From positions 132,077-196,076 of the forward strand of contig CACATF010000001.1 in NCBI GenBank assembly GCA_902535365.1: a stretch of DNA of 64,000 nt. Reading direction: 5' to 3'. The stretch is from an uncultured SAR86 cluster bacterium (GTDB lineage: Bacteria; Pseudomonadota; Gammaproteobacteria; Magnimaribacterales; TMED112). The notes beneath the pieces were generated by a model. The model saw nothing but the letters and a program-made list of their open reading frames with translations, was not told the origin of the DNA and did not search any database. Positions 39,151-49,612 of this stretch are shown here, piece after piece; the stretch's first letter is position 1, and the number at the start of each line of letters is the position of its first letter. Both the position numbers and the translations under genes were made by a program.

Positions 39151-40181
39151 GATATTTTTTTGGCCTTCTCCCAACCTAAATCAGCAAACATTTTAGCGCG
39201 TTTACCCATCTGTATGGCAAAATCACTTGCAGCAGTGCCATCCCTTACTCTACCCAAGATACCTTGGCAAATACCAGCAACTTTAAAAAGAGAAAATATG
39301 ATGTAAAAATCCCACTCACTCTCTAATTCCATTTTTGTTCTCGACAAATATAGATCTAGGTATTCTTTTTCGGTATGAATGCCTAAATTTTTTGATGCCT
39401 CATCATCAATGTTTCCAATATGCCAAAGCAAGCAGTGATACCCAAAATCAGCAAGCGGATCACCTATGGTAGAAAGCTCCCAGTCGAGCATGGCCATATT
39501 CTTATCGTCATCGGTCATTACCACATTATCAAGTCGGTAATCACCATGAACTATGGAAGTGTATTTTTGTTCTGGTGTGCGGGCTGGCAACCAGTCAATT
39601 AGCTGATGCATTGAATCAATAACTTCAGTTTCTGAATCAAAATATTGTTTAGACCATCTCGATATTTGCCTTTCTATGTAATTCCCCTCTTTCCCAAAAT
39701 CTTCAAGCCCCAGCTTTTTGTAATCTTGTGCGTGGAGGGCGCTAATGCCAAAATTAAGTTGATCGAATATGCCCTTCCTTCTTTCAATTGAAGCCTCTGA
39801 TGCGACAGGATCCCAATAAATCACCCCATCGCAGTACTCCATGATATAAAAATCAGTTCCAATGATTTCTGGATTTTCACATAGGTGATAAGTTTTGGGT
39901 GTGGGTACTGGTGTATGTTCCAATGCGGTGATGACCTTGTATTCTCTGTCTACAGCATGCGCGCTTTTTAGAAGTTTGCCAGGAGGCTTTCGTCTCAAAA
40001 CATATTTTTGAGATTCTGCAGTTAATAAATATGTTGGGTTTGACTGACCACCTTTGAATTGCTTGTAAGAATTTATTTTTTCAACTTCTGGGCAAGCTGA
40101 TTCAAGATAAGAATTTAAATTATCTAAGCTAAATGCAAGATTATCGGCAACATCTTTTGTGCCGGAAAATTGATCACTCAT
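39147..40181 (-). CDS. Phosphotransferase (aminoglycoside phosphotransferase/ACAD10-like)
   Basis: QFKGGQSNPTYLL, YVLRRKPPGKLLKSAHAVDREYKV, IVHGDYRLDNVV, MLDWELSTIGDPLADFGY. Confidence 0.93.
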   Translation of the reverse strand: MSDQFSGTKDVADNLAFSLDNLNSYLESACPEVEKINSYKQFKGGQSNPTYLLTAESQKYVLRRKPPGKLLKSAHAVDREYKVITALEHTPVPTPKTYHLCENPEIIGTDFYIMEYCDGVIYWDPVASEASIERRKGIFDQLNFGISALHAQDYKKLGLEDFGKEGNYIERQISRWSKQYFDSETEVIDSMHQLIDWLPARTPEQKYTSIVHGDYRLDNVVMTDDDKNMAMLDWELSTIGDPLADFGYHCLLWHIGNIDDEASKNLGIHTEKEYLDLYLSRTKMELESEWDFYIIFSLFKVAGICQGILGRVRDGTAASDFAIQMGKRAKMFADLGWEKAKKIS

Positions 40182-40359
40182 TATTTTTCTTAGCGGAGGA
40201 ATTGATTATAAGTCTTTGATTATCTTGCTCTAAACGTTCAATTTTATTTCTCAATTCCATTATTGAATTACGCAAAGACTTAGATTCGGTCTTTAATTTG
40301 AAGTTTTGTTCTATAAGTTTGTCTACAAGACCTGATAATTTTTTAATTTTTTCGTGCAT
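40174..40359 (-). CDS. Small coiled-coil protein (ZapB-like / TIGR02449-like)
   Basis: 61-aa coiled coil, divergent from pepP as in the Pseudomonas-type pepP locus. Confidence 0.65.
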   Translation of the reverse strand: MHEKIKKLSGLVDKLIEQNFKLKTESKSLRNSIMELRNKIERLEQDNQRLIINSSAKKNNE

Positions 40360-40370
40360 AATATCTGTCT

Positions 40371-41666
40371 ATGACTGATTTAAACATTTCAATATTCAAA
40401 GAACGCAGAGCAAAAGTTGCTAGCCAGATGGAAAGTAACTCTATTTTGATGCTTTGCTCATCAAATATTGTCCCAAGAAATAATGATACTACATTTCCAT
40501 TTAGGCAAGACAGTAACTTTTATTACTTGACTGGTTTCAACGAGCCAAATTCTGTGATGCTGCTTAAAAGTGATGGTACAGCTTATATCTTTTGTAGGAA
40601 TAAAAACCCTGAATTAGAAAAATGGGACGGGTTTATGTGGGGATATCAGGCTGCAGCTGATGAATTTAATTTTGATGATGGTTTTGACATTAATGATATT
40701 GACCAATTAGCCCCTCAAATTATCAATGGCACATCAACAGTTTATGCCTTGGTTGGCAAAAACAAAGATTTTGACCAACAAGTCATTAAATGGATTACAG
40801 CAGCTAATTCAATGGAAAGACATCAAGGGAACATTGATTTAAAAAACTTTAGCAACCAGCTTGGAATGATGAGGTTAGTCAAAGAAGATTCTGAATTAAG
40901 TTTAATGAGAAAGTCATGCGAAATTGCAGCTTTGACACACAAAGCTGTCATCAGTAAAGCTAAGGTCGGAATGTCGGAATTTGATTTAGAAACGATGTAC
41001 CTAAACGAATTTAAAACACACGGATCTAAAGATATTTCTTATACCCCAATAGTTGCTGGTGGGGAGAGGGCTTGCATACTGCATTACATTGATAACAATC
41101 AACCTATTGCCGATGGCGAGCTTGTGTTGGTTGATGCAGGTTGTGAATGGGGCCTTTATGCCTCCGATATTACAAGAACATACCCTATCAATGGTAAGTT
41201 TAGTGCAGAACAGAGAGCAGTTTATGATGTTGTTTTAGAGGCACATAACAAAGCATGCGAAGCCATACAAATTGGAGCAAATTGCACAGACCCACAAAAA
41301 GCCTCAGAACTATCATTATCCCAAGGGTTAAAAGATCTAGGCTTTTTAACACAAAGCATGGATGAGATAATGGATAAACAGCTCTTTAGAGAGTTTTATT
41401 ATCACAAAATTGGCCATTGGTTAGGTCTTGATGTGCATGATGACTGTCCTTACTCAATTGGTGAAAAGGAAGTAACCTTCCAAAAAAATATGGTCATGAC
41501 AATTGAGCCAGGGATATACGTAAATCAGACTGCAAATGTTGATGATAAGTGGAAGGGCATTGGCATAAGAATTGAAAATGACATCCTGGCTACCGATACT
41601 GGATATGAAAACCTTACTTCTCTTGTTCCATCTAATGCAGATGAGATTGAGGGACTAATGCAGTAA
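40371..41666 (+). CDS. pepP: Xaa-Pro aminopeptidase
   Basis: FPFRQDSNFYYLTGFNEPNSV, LVLVDAGCEWGLYASDITRTYPING, HKIGHWLGLDVHD, MTIEPGIY. Confidence 0.96.
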   Translation: MTDLNISIFKERRAKVASQMESNSILMLCSSNIVPRNNDTTFPFRQDSNFYYLTGFNEPNSVMLLKSDGTAYIFCRNKNPELEKWDGFMWGYQAAADEFNFDDGFDINDIDQLAPQIINGTSTVYALVGKNKDFDQQVIKWITAANSMERHQGNIDLKNFSNQLGMMRLVKEDSELSLMRKSCEIAALTHKAVISKAKVGMSEFDLETMYLNEFKTHGSKDISYTPIVAGGERACILHYIDNNQPIADGELVLVDAGCEWGLYASDITRTYPINGKFSAEQRAVYDVVLEAHNKACEAIQIGANCTDPQKASELSLSQGLKDLGFLTQSMDEIMDKQLFREFYYHKIGHWLGLDVHDDCPYSIGEKEVTFQKNMVMTIEPGIYVNQTANVDDKWKGIGIRIENDILATDTGYENLTSLVPSNADEIEGLMQ

Positions 41667-42754
41667 TGCAGAAAGAAGTATTAATTGCTGGTGCTGGTGT
41701 CATAGGCTGCCTTTTAGGCAAATCCCTTAAGAAAAAAAATATCTCTTTTAAGATTCTTGAGAAAAACCCTCAACCTTTTAAAAACCCATCGAGAACAGTT
41801 GCCTTAACGTCAGATTCAATACGATTTCTTAATACGGTAGATAGCAAATTAGATCTTAATGCATGGGCTACACCGGTAAACAGTATGAATTTATTTCAAG
41901 ATGCAGCTCAAGCTCTGAGTCTTGATTCAGACCAAGAAAAAATTTCATCAATTTGTGCCTTGGATGACCTTCATGAAAAACTTCTAAATGATTTGAATGA
42001 TGATATCTCATGGGATACAGCGATTAATTCTATGAATAATGACAAGCTGATTGAAGTTAGCACATCAAATGGCAACTATTCAGGAAAAATAATTATTGCT
42101 TCGGACGGCACTAGCTCAAAAATAAGAGAACTTTCAGGTTGCAATGTTGAGGAGTGGTTCTATGGCCAAAAAGCACACGTATGTTTGGTCAAATGTCAGC
42201 ACAATAATGAAGCAAGACAATATTTTTCTAATTTTGGAACTTTAGCCTTGCTGCCATTGAACATTGAGGATGAAGAGCATTACTCGATCATTCTCTGCAC
42301 AAACATTACATCTGATCCAAAAACACAATTAGAGCACCTTAATGAAAAATATAATTTAAGTTTTGATCTAACCGATGTGAATTTCGGTGATGGTTTTGAG
42401 TTGAAGCACAGTAGAGCAACAAAATTATATGAAAACAATGTGATTCTGTGTGGTGACGCTGCAAATACTTTTCATCCAATGGCGGGACAAGGGCTAAACC
42501 TTGGCATTGGTGACGTCATGTTCATAAATGATAATTTAGATGACATTTTAAATTTAAACCAACCAACTTTAGATAGATACAGCAAAGAAAGAAGTATGCG
42601 AAACTTGCAAATGACCTGGATTATTCAAAGCCTTTATGGAGCTTTTGGAAATGCCAATGAACTTGGCAGTTTGCTGCTTAAAAGCGGCATGGGAATGTTA
42701 GACAAGATGCCAGTTGTTAAGCAAAAGATAATTGATTTTGCTAACAGAAACTAG
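41666..42754 (+). CDS. ubiH: FAD-dependent ubiquinone biosynthesis monooxygenase (UbiH/UbiF family)
   Basis: VLIAGAGVIGCLLG, VILCGDAANTFHPMAGQGLNLGIGD; downstream of pepP. Confidence 0.9.
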   Translation: MQKEVLIAGAGVIGCLLGKSLKKKNISFKILEKNPQPFKNPSRTVALTSDSIRFLNTVDSKLDLNAWATPVNSMNLFQDAAQALSLDSDQEKISSICALDDLHEKLLNDLNDDISWDTAINSMNNDKLIEVSTSNGNYSGKIIIASDGTSSKIRELSGCNVEEWFYGQKAHVCLVKCQHNNEARQYFSNFGTLALLPLNIEDEEHYSIILCTNITSDPKTQLEHLNEKYNLSFDLTDVNFGDGFELKHSRATKLYENNVILCGDAANTFHPMAGQGLNLGIGDVMFINDNLDDILNLNQPTLDRYSKERSMRNLQMTWIIQSLYGAFGNANELGSLLLKSGMGMLDKMPVVKQKIIDFANRN

Positions 42755-43323
42755 GCAAGCTTAAATTGGCGTAATAGTTCGTATGTCTCATGCATGGGCA
42801 GCCCTACAACATTTGTATAACTACCAGATATTGAAGTAATGTATTTGCCAGCTGGACCATGAATTCCATAAGCGCCTGCCTTACCAACGCCCTCTTCTGA
42901 CAATACATACTCTTCTATCTCATCCTCACTAAGTTCTTTAAATGACACAAGTGTTTTGCATGTTGTGATCAATGACTTCTCTGAGTTGCTAATCATTACA
43001 GTTGAAAAAACGCTATGCGTTTGATTTGAAAACTCATTTAACATCTGTCGTGAATGATCATGATCTTTTGGCTTTCCAACAATTTTGTTCGAAGGCGTAA
43101 ATACCAGTGTGTCAGCCGTCATAATAGGCGTGTCTTCATCATTATTTTTTAGGAGTTCGCGTGCGCTAATATTTTTGCCTTTAACTATTTGCTGTGAACA
43201 CTCAATAGGGTCTTGTGATTGTATAGAGTCCTCATCAAAATCTTGCGGAATTACTTTGTGCGTGATTTGCATTAAATCGAGAAGTTCAGTCCGTCTTTGT
43301 GAAGCCGAAGCAAGAAAAAGCAC
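42751..43323 (-). CDS. maf: Maf-family nucleotide pyrophosphatase
   Basis: FLASASQRRTELL, ADTLVF, AGAYGIHGPAGKYI, SGSYTNVVGLPM. Confidence 0.95.
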   Translation of the reverse strand: MLFLASASQRRTELLDLMQITHKVIPQDFDEDSIQSQDPIECSQQIVKGKNISARELLKNNDEDTPIMTADTLVFTPSNKIVGKPKDHDHSRQMLNEFSNQTHSVFSTVMISNSEKSLITTCKTLVSFKELSEDEIEEYVLSEEGVGKAGAYGIHGPAGKYITSISGSYTNVVGLPMHETYELLRQFKLA

Positions 43324-43559
43324 TATACTTTAATACCTTTGGCTCTTATGTCTTTAAGAACAGCATCAATACCATTTTTATCAATGATTCTCATGCCTTT
43401 TGTAGAAACTGTAAGTGTTACGAACTTATTTTCTGATTCTACCCAGAATTTATGTTTGTGAAGATTTGGCTTGAAAAGTCGTTTCACACGGTTCTTAGCA
43501 TGGGAAACATGATTGCCCACCATTGCTTTTTTGCCTGTTACGTCGCACACCTTACTCAT
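43323..43559 (-). CDS. rpmB: 50S ribosomal protein L28
   Basis: [41 protein letters not shown]; start refined. Confidence 0.97.
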   Translation of the reverse strand: MSKVCDVTGKKAMVGNHVSHAKNRVKRLFKPNLHKHKFWVESENKFVTLTVSTKGMRIIDKNGIDAVLKDIRAKGIKV

Positions 43560-43615
43560 AAGAACGAAGATAATAAAATAACAATGAATTTTATGCAATA
43601 ATTATCGCTTCAACT

Positions 43616-44068
43616 ATGAAACTTAAATACAAAATTCTCGACAATAGAATAGGCACTGAATTTGATATTCCAAGATATCAAACTGCAGGTTCGGCAGGCA
43701 TGGATCTTATAGCCTGTTGCGATGAATCAATTACCTTAAGCCCCAATGAATCAACAATAATTCCATCTGGAATTTCTATTTTTATTGAAGATAACAATTT
43801 CGCTGCGATAGTAATACCAAGATCTGGATTAGGAGCTAAAAAAGGTCTAGTTTGTGGTAATTTGCTTGGCCTTATTGATTCAGATTATCAAGGACCTTTG
43901 AGTATCTCATTATGGAATAGATCAGAAAGTGAAATTGTCATCAACCCTGGTGAACGTGTTGCACAACTAGTAGTAATAAGAGTTAACCAAGTTGAACTAG
44001 ATCTTGTAGATGAATTTACAAAAACTGAACGGGGTAATAAAGGTTTTGGCAGTACAGGGGTTGATTAA
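43616..44068 (+). CDS. dut: dUTP diphosphatase
   Basis: [52 protein letters not shown]. Confidence 0.97.
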   Translation: MKLKYKILDNRIGTEFDIPRYQTAGSAGMDLIACCDESITLSPNESTIIPSGISIFIEDNNFAAIVIPRSGLGAKKGLVCGNLLGLIDSDYQGPLSISLWNRSESEIVINPGERVAQLVVIRVNQVELDLVDEFTKTERGNKGFGSTGVD

Positions 44069-44313
44069 CCCTTTTTACCAAACTTCTTCTCAAACCTTTG
44101 AACTCTACCACCTGTATCCATAACTCTTTGCTGACCAGTGTAAAAAGGGTGTGATGCAGAGGATGTTTCAATAATGAAATATGGATATGTTTTACCATCT
44201 TCCCATTCTTTTGTTTGAGTTGTTTCTAAAGTTGAATTAATAAGAAAATACTGATCCACAGCAGTATCATGGAAAAGTACTGGACGATATTCTGGATGTA
44301 AATTTTTCTTCAT
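44065..44313 (-). CDS. rpmE2: 50S ribosomal protein L31 type B (Cys-less)
   Basis: [53 protein letters not shown]; no cysteines. Confidence 0.95.
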   Translation of the reverse strand: MKKNLHPEYRPVLFHDTAVDQYFLINSTLETTQTKEWEDGKTYPYFIIETSSASHPFYTGQQRVMDTGGRVQRFEKKFGKKG

Positions 44314-44369
44314 AACTAATATTTAGAGTGTGAAATAATATCAAATAAATAATCTATTACAATAAATTC

Positions 44370-46340
44370 ATGAATTTTGTTGATGTCGCAATTCCAACCC
44401 CTTTACGAACTACATTTACCTATATCAACAAAACATCCCAAACCTTGTTGGGGAAAAGGGTTCTTGTTGAATTTGGAAGAAGAAAAGTAGTTGGAGTGGT
44501 AATCGATGAAAAAGCTGATCACAACAGTAAATATAAGCTTAAAGAGGTCTTAGAAATCCTTGATGATGTGACACCAACCTTCAATAAAACTGAAATAAAC
44601 CAAATAACCTCTATTGCCAAAGCCTATCTGCATCCAATTGGTGATGTGATTGATGCTTTTTTGCCAACTTTATTAAGAAAAAATAAATTTCAGTCAGAAT
44701 TAACAAAATATGAAAATGAGATTTGTGATCTTGAGATCAATGATTCTAGTTTTCATCATCTTACGAAAGAACAAGATGAATGCTTAGAACAGTTAAATCA
44801 GCCAACAACAAGCAAATCTTTAATTTTTGGGATTACATCATCAGGCAAAACCGAAGTTTATAAACATAAAGTCAAAACTGTCCTTAAATCAGGAAGTAGT
44901 GCTTTAATTCTTGTCCCTGAAATATTTTTAACTCCTCAAATTTATGAAAACTTTAAAAATAGTTTCGGCGACTCTGTTTATATTTTTCATTCCGGCTTAA
45001 CTGAATTGCAAAGATATAAGGTTTGGCTTGCTGCAAAGTCGGACAAGCCAAAAGTTATCATTGGTACCAGATCGGCAGTTTTCTTGCCAATTAAAAATTT
45101 AAAAACTATTTTCTTTGATGAAGAGCATGATCAATCTTATCGACAGCAAGATGGGTTTAGATATGATGCAAGAAAAATAATTGAATTCTTGCATAAAGAT
45201 AGAGCTCAAATTAATTTAGCCTCTGCTACACCATCATTAAGCACCTTGAACAAAGCTTATGCTGGCGATATTGGCATTAGTAAATTAACAAAACGAATAT
45301 CTAAAACACAAAAGCCTCAAATTGAAGTTGTCAGCATAAATAAAGAGAAATTAGATGGAGGAATTTCCTCGAAATTAATGCAAAAAATAAGTAAAAATTA
45401 CTCTGATGGCAATCAAACACTAATTTTATTAAATCGAAGGGGCTATGCTCCTGTTTTTTTATGTAATTCTTGTGGTTGGATAGCTAAAAGCAATTGTTGT
45501 GACTCTCCTTTAGTCCTGCACCAGAATGTAAAGAGATTAAAATGCCATAGATGTGAATCAGCCTGGGCCATTCCATCATCATGCCCCGATTGTGGCGAGA
45601 ATGATTTTGACTATAAAGGAGTTGGTACCCAACAAGTGGAAGAAGCATTGCACCAATATATTCCTGAAAGAGATGTTGTTCGTGTCGATAGAGATTCAAT
45701 ATCTGGGAAGACCAGAAGAGAAGATAATATAGAGTTACTGAAGAGTACTGATCCTAAGGTATTTGTTGGCACGCAGCTTCTCGCAAAAGGTCATGATTTC
45801 AAAAAGGTTTCTTTGATAGTGGTTCTAAATTTAGATTTTGGTTTATTTGGTGCAGACATTCACTTGCAAGAGCAAACAATTCAATTATTAATTCAGGTAG
45901 CAGGCAGAGCAGGTAGATCGGGTATTGAAAGTAATGTATACCTTCAATCTAGAGTTGCTGATCATCCCATGTTTGCGTTAATCAAAAGCGGAGACTTCGA
46001 AACAATTTCAAATGAGATTCTTAAAGAAAGAAAGCAATTGCAATTATCACCATTCATAAATTTAGCTTATTTAAAAGCTGAAGATTCTAACCCTTCAAGA
46101 CTTCGTAAATTTTTAGTTGAAGCAAAAAAAACCTTGTCGGTATCTGATATTGAGATTTATGGTCCGTTTGAAAGCCCTGTACAGAAAATTGGTCACAAAT
46201 TTAAGATGTTTTGCATTATTCAAAGTGCAAATAAAAATAAATTATTTATGGAACTTGACTCTTTTGTTAAGAAGGTTGATGAAAACAAAAAAGAAATATC
46301 AAACTGGGTTGTTGAGTTTGATCCCATCAATGCTGCCTAG
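44370..46340 (+). CDS. priA: Primosomal protein N' (PriA helicase)
   Basis: GITSSGKTEVY, DEEHDQSYRQQDGFRYDAR, zinc cysteines CNSCGW...CHRCES...CPDCGE, VAGRAGR. Confidence 0.97.
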   Translation: MNFVDVAIPTPLRTTFTYINKTSQTLLGKRVLVEFGRRKVVGVVIDEKADHNSKYKLKEVLEILDDVTPTFNKTEINQITSIAKAYLHPIGDVIDAFLPTLLRKNKFQSELTKYENEICDLEINDSSFHHLTKEQDECLEQLNQPTTSKSLIFGITSSGKTEVYKHKVKTVLKSGSSALILVPEIFLTPQIYENFKNSFGDSVYIFHSGLTELQRYKVWLAAKSDKPKVIIGTRSAVFLPIKNLKTIFFDEEHDQSYRQQDGFRYDARKIIEFLHKDRAQINLASATPSLSTLNKAYAGDIGISKLTKRISKTQKPQIEVVSINKEKLDGGISSKLMQKISKNYSDGNQTLILLNRRGYAPVFLCNSCGWIAKSNCCDSPLVLHQNVKRLKCHRCESAWAIPSSCPDCGENDFDYKGVGTQQVEEALHQYIPERDVVRVDRDSISGKTRREDNIELLKSTDPKVFVGTQLLAKGHDFKKVSLIVVLNLDFGLFGADIHLQEQTIQLLIQVAGRAGRSGIESNVYLQSRVADHPMFALIKSGDFETISNEILKERKQLQLSPFINLAYLKAEDSNPSRLRKFLVEAKKTLSVSDIEIYGPFESPVQKIGHKFKMFCIIQSANKNKLFMELDSFVKKVDENKKEISNWVVEFDPINAA

Positions 46341-46772
46341 GAAATCTTGATCGTGAGAATGAATTTTAGCTAATCTGCATTCAATCCTATCTTCAAGCTT
46401 TATATAAATTTCATTACCGATACCAAACTTCTCAATTTTTTCAGGCCACTCAACAAATAATATACCTCTCTTATTCTGGTTTATTTCAAGCCCCAACATG
46501 TCAAAATCATTTTGACCATCAAGTCTATACAGATCGGTATGAAATATATCAATTCCATTAATGTGATATTCCTCAAGAATGCTAAATGTTGGACTTTTAA
46601 CAGCCCCTGACCATCCCAGTGCCTTCAATATGCTTCGAACAAGGGTTGTTTTGCCTGCTCCAAGATTCCCACCCAAGTAAATAATATTGAAATCATTAGA
46701 TTTAACTAAAAAACTTGCAATGGCTTTTCCAAAAGCTTCTGTTTGCTCTAGTTTTGTGATGTTAATTTCCAT
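46299..46772 (-). CDS. tsaE: tRNA t6A biosynthesis ATPase TsaE
   Basis: YLGGNLGAGKTTLVRSIL, VKSPTFSILEEY, DLYRL, FVEWPEKIE; start refined. Confidence 0.95.
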   Translation of the reverse strand: MEINITKLEQTEAFGKAIASFLVKSNDFNIIYLGGNLGAGKTTLVRSILKALGWSGAVKSPTFSILEEYHINGIDIFHTDLYRLDGQNDFDMLGLEINQNKRGILFVEWPEKIEKFGIGNEIYIKLEDRIECRLAKIHSHDQDFLGSIDGIKLNNPV

Positions 46773-47425
46773 TAAAAAAATCCAGGAGCTAAATTGATGA
46801 ACTCTTTTCCAACAATCTCTTTTTTCAAACAATCAATTACTCTGGCCAAATCTAGTTTGTTAGCCATAAAGTCAACATTATCAACATTCAGAACTAAAAG
46901 AGGTGATTCAGAGTAATTGAAGAAGAATTCTGCATACTTTTCACATACATCCTCAAGATAATTTAAAGAGATACTGTCTTCATATGTGCGTCCACGTTTT
47001 CTTACGCGCTCAAATATCTGTTTTGGTGAAGCTTGTAGATAGATTAGTAGATCAGGTTTAGGGAAGGTTTCATAAAATTTTGTTTTTATCTCTTTAAAAA
47101 TATTTAATTCATCTGCACTAAGGTTCAATTCAGCAAATAAATCTTCCTTCTGAAAAATAAAATCTGAAACTATGGGTTTTTCTATTAAATCATCAGAAAA
47201 ATACATATTTATTTGCTGCGATCTTTGCATGACAAAATGCATTTGAGTGGCAAAAGCGTATTTTTGAGTATTTTCATAAAAAGAGTTTAAAAACGGGTTT
47301 TCATCAGGTTTTTCAAGACACAATTCATGCCCAAATTCCCGAGATATTTGTTTTGCAAGCGAGGTTTTACCTACACCAATTGGGCCCTCAATAGCTATGT
47401 ATTTTGGAATCCTATTTTTTTCCAT
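46772..47425 (-). CDS. Deoxynucleoside kinase family protein
   Basis: YIAIEGPIGVGKTSLAKQIS, VMQRSQQINMYF, DLLIYLQASP, RVRKRGRTYED. Confidence 0.93.
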   Translation of the reverse strand: MEKNRIPKYIAIEGPIGVGKTSLAKQISREFGHELCLEKPDENPFLNSFYENTQKYAFATQMHFVMQRSQQINMYFSDDLIEKPIVSDFIFQKEDLFAELNLSADELNIFKEIKTKFYETFPKPDLLIYLQASPKQIFERVRKRGRTYEDSISLNYLEDVCEKYAEFFFNYSESPLLVLNVDNVDFMANKLDLARVIDCLKKEIVGKEFINLAPGFF

Positions 47426-48632
47426 ATTTCTTAAAAGAATTTATTAACCTAACTTTTTTATCATAGTTTGCAGCCTTAAATTCTGTCCACCATTTTATTT
47501 TTTGACTAAGTGAAGGTTCTAAAGTTTCTCTTAAGAGGTAAAAATCATATGCAGCTCTAAAACGAATATTTTGTGTAAAGCTAATTGATTTTTTTCCAAT
47601 CCGATCAAATCTTATTTGGTGCATCCAAGTATCTTTAATAAAACTTGTGAATCTTCTCGGTATTGAAGTGATGGTTTGTTGTTTTCTGATAGATGAAGCA
47701 ATTATTTGGTAGAACTTCTTGAAATTTATTTTTTGGCCAATATTTGATTTGATGAAAATTGCTGGCCACAGCAAAGTAGCGTAAAGGAAGCCAATATTTA
47801 ATTTTTTTCCAATTTTTACTCTGTCATCAGTCTGGGCAAACGCCTTCTTATAAAAGTCATCAAAATTATCTGCGCTATTCTTCACGTGAGGAAAAATTAA
47901 ATCAAAAATGCCATGCTTTTGAAGTAGTATGTAAGAATTTAGTGCATGGCCAGACATAAAAAGTTTTATTACCTCTTCATAAAGTCTTGCCTGCGGCACT
48001 TGAAGCAGCTGATGTTTGTGATTATCAATTGCATCAGCAATAGCTTTGTCGATTGTGAAGTTTAATTTTGCTGCGAATCTGATGGCTCGTAAAATCCTTA
48101 CAGGATCTTCAATAATCCGCTTTTCTGCATCACCTATGAATCTTATTCGTCTTTCTTTTAGGTCCTTTACCCCATCTGTGTAGTCAATGATCTCTTTAGT
48201 TATTGGATTGTAGTAAATTGAATTGATGGTTAAATCTCTACGATAGGCATCTTCTTCCTGTGTGCCATAAATGTTATCGCTAATGATCCTGCCTTGATCA
48301 TTTATTTCGATTGATTCTGAATCAGTATTGATGCCAGACCTAAATGTTGTTGTTTCAACTATTTCATTAGGAAATGCAATGTGAACAAGTTTGAAACGAC
48401 GTCCAATAATTCTAGAGTTTTTAAATAATCCTCTAATCTTCTCAGGTTCGCAGTTGGTGACAATATCAAAATCTTTTGGCCCTAACCCTTTTATTAAATC
48501 TCTAATTCCTCCACCAACAATGAATGCATCAAAACCATTTTTATGTAGTCTTGAAATTATTGATAAGGCATTCTTTGAGATATCTGCTTGATTGATCCCA
48601 AATCTTTTGTCGTTATATATGCTGGGAATCAC
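47412..48632 (-). CDS. pcnB: Poly(A) polymerase
   Basis: FIVGGGIRDLIKGLGPKDFDIVTN, IIGRRFKLVHIAF-NEIVETTTFR (PAP-type), DPVRILRAIRFAAKL. Confidence 0.93.
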   Translation of the reverse strand: MIPSIYNDKRFGINQADISKNALSIISRLHKNGFDAFIVGGGIRDLIKGLGPKDFDIVTNCEPEKIRGLFKNSRIIGRRFKLVHIAFPNEIVETTTFRSGINTDSESIEINDQGRIISDNIYGTQEEDAYRRDLTINSIYYNPITKEIIDYTDGVKDLKERRIRFIGDAEKRIIEDPVRILRAIRFAAKLNFTIDKAIADAIDNHKHQLLQVPQARLYEEVIKLFMSGHALNSYILLQKHGIFDLIFPHVKNSADNFDDFYKKAFAQTDDRVKIGKKLNIGFLYATLLWPAIFIKSNIGQKINFKKFYQIIASSIRKQQTITSIPRRFTSFIKDTWMHQIRFDRIGKKSISFTQNIRFRAAYDFYLLRETLEPSLSQKIKWWTEFKAANYDKKVRLINSFKKYGKK

Positions 48633-49612
48633 GTATCCTTAAAATTTTGAAGGAGGTCTTTGTATCCTTCTATAGTGAGGCGTGGACTTTTCTCTTGAAC
48701 TATTCTTGACGATGCAAAATTGCCAAATCTACAAGCCTCAGCAAAATTTTCACCCTCTATAACCTTGTGCAATGCTGCGCCGGCAAAAATATCGCCAGCA
48801 CCATTTGAATCAATTGCATCGACTTTAAATGCATCGATTTTTGATATATCTGTGCCATCAAAGACAATGGAATTTTCTGCGCCATTAGTTACTGCAAAAT
48901 TTACAGCGATTTGTTTTAGCTCGTCAGCAAAATTTTCCCCAACAAGAGCTATGGCCTCTTCTCTATTGCAGAAAAGATAATCTATCTTTCTTGTAGCAAT
49001 AACTTTTTCAAACCTTTCTCTAAAACCTTGAACCACGCCTGGATCAGATAAACTCAGAGCAAATTTTACTTCCTTATTCATCTCACTTAGAACTCTGAAG
49101 AAAGCTTCAAAGTTTTCGTCAGAGGTAAATTGATATCCTTCAGAAAAGAGAATTTTTGAATTGTTGGCATGAGTAACAAAACTTTCATCAAAAACTAACC
49201 TTTCAGATGCGCCTAAGTATGTCCCCATTGTTCTTTCACTGGCAGGTGTAATAAATACTAGGCATCTACCTGTCCTGACATCTTGATGATAAAAATTATT
49301 CAAACTGTAAATGCCATTGTCTTTTAAATTTCGCTCATAGAGCTTTCCCCTATCATCATCAGAAAGTTGGCAGATATGCCCACAAATTGTTCCAAAATTT
49401 GAAGTTGCCACAAGACTATTAGTGGTAGAGCCTCCACACATGACATCAGGAGTTTCCCCACTTGGCAGTTTTGCCAGTATGGCTTCCTGATTTTCATATG
49501 AGATAGACTTAAATTGATTAAAAAATAAGTCTGTGCCTTCAAGAAACTCTTTTTCTACATAAAATGTTTCGTCCACCAGAGCGTTACCCAAGCCTAATAC
49601 ATCAAACTTCAT
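48629..49612 (-). CDS. PfkB-family carbohydrate/adenosine kinase
   Basis: FDVLGLGNALVDETF, CGGSTTNSL, SNGAGDIFAGAALH. Confidence 0.93.
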   Translation of the reverse strand: MKFDVLGLGNALVDETFYVEKEFLEGTDLFFNQFKSISYENQEAILAKLPSGETPDVMCGGSTTNSLVATSNFGTICGHICQLSDDDRGKLYERNLKDNGIYSLNNFYHQDVRTGRCLVFITPASERTMGTYLGASERLVFDESFVTHANNSKILFSEGYQFTSDENFEAFFRVLSEMNKEVKFALSLSDPGVVQGFRERFEKVIATRKIDYLFCNREEAIALVGENFADELKQIAVNFAVTNGAENSIVFDGTDISKIDAFKVDAIDSNGAGDIFAGAALHKVIEGENFAEACRFGNFASSRIVQEKSPRLTIEGYKDLLQNFKDT

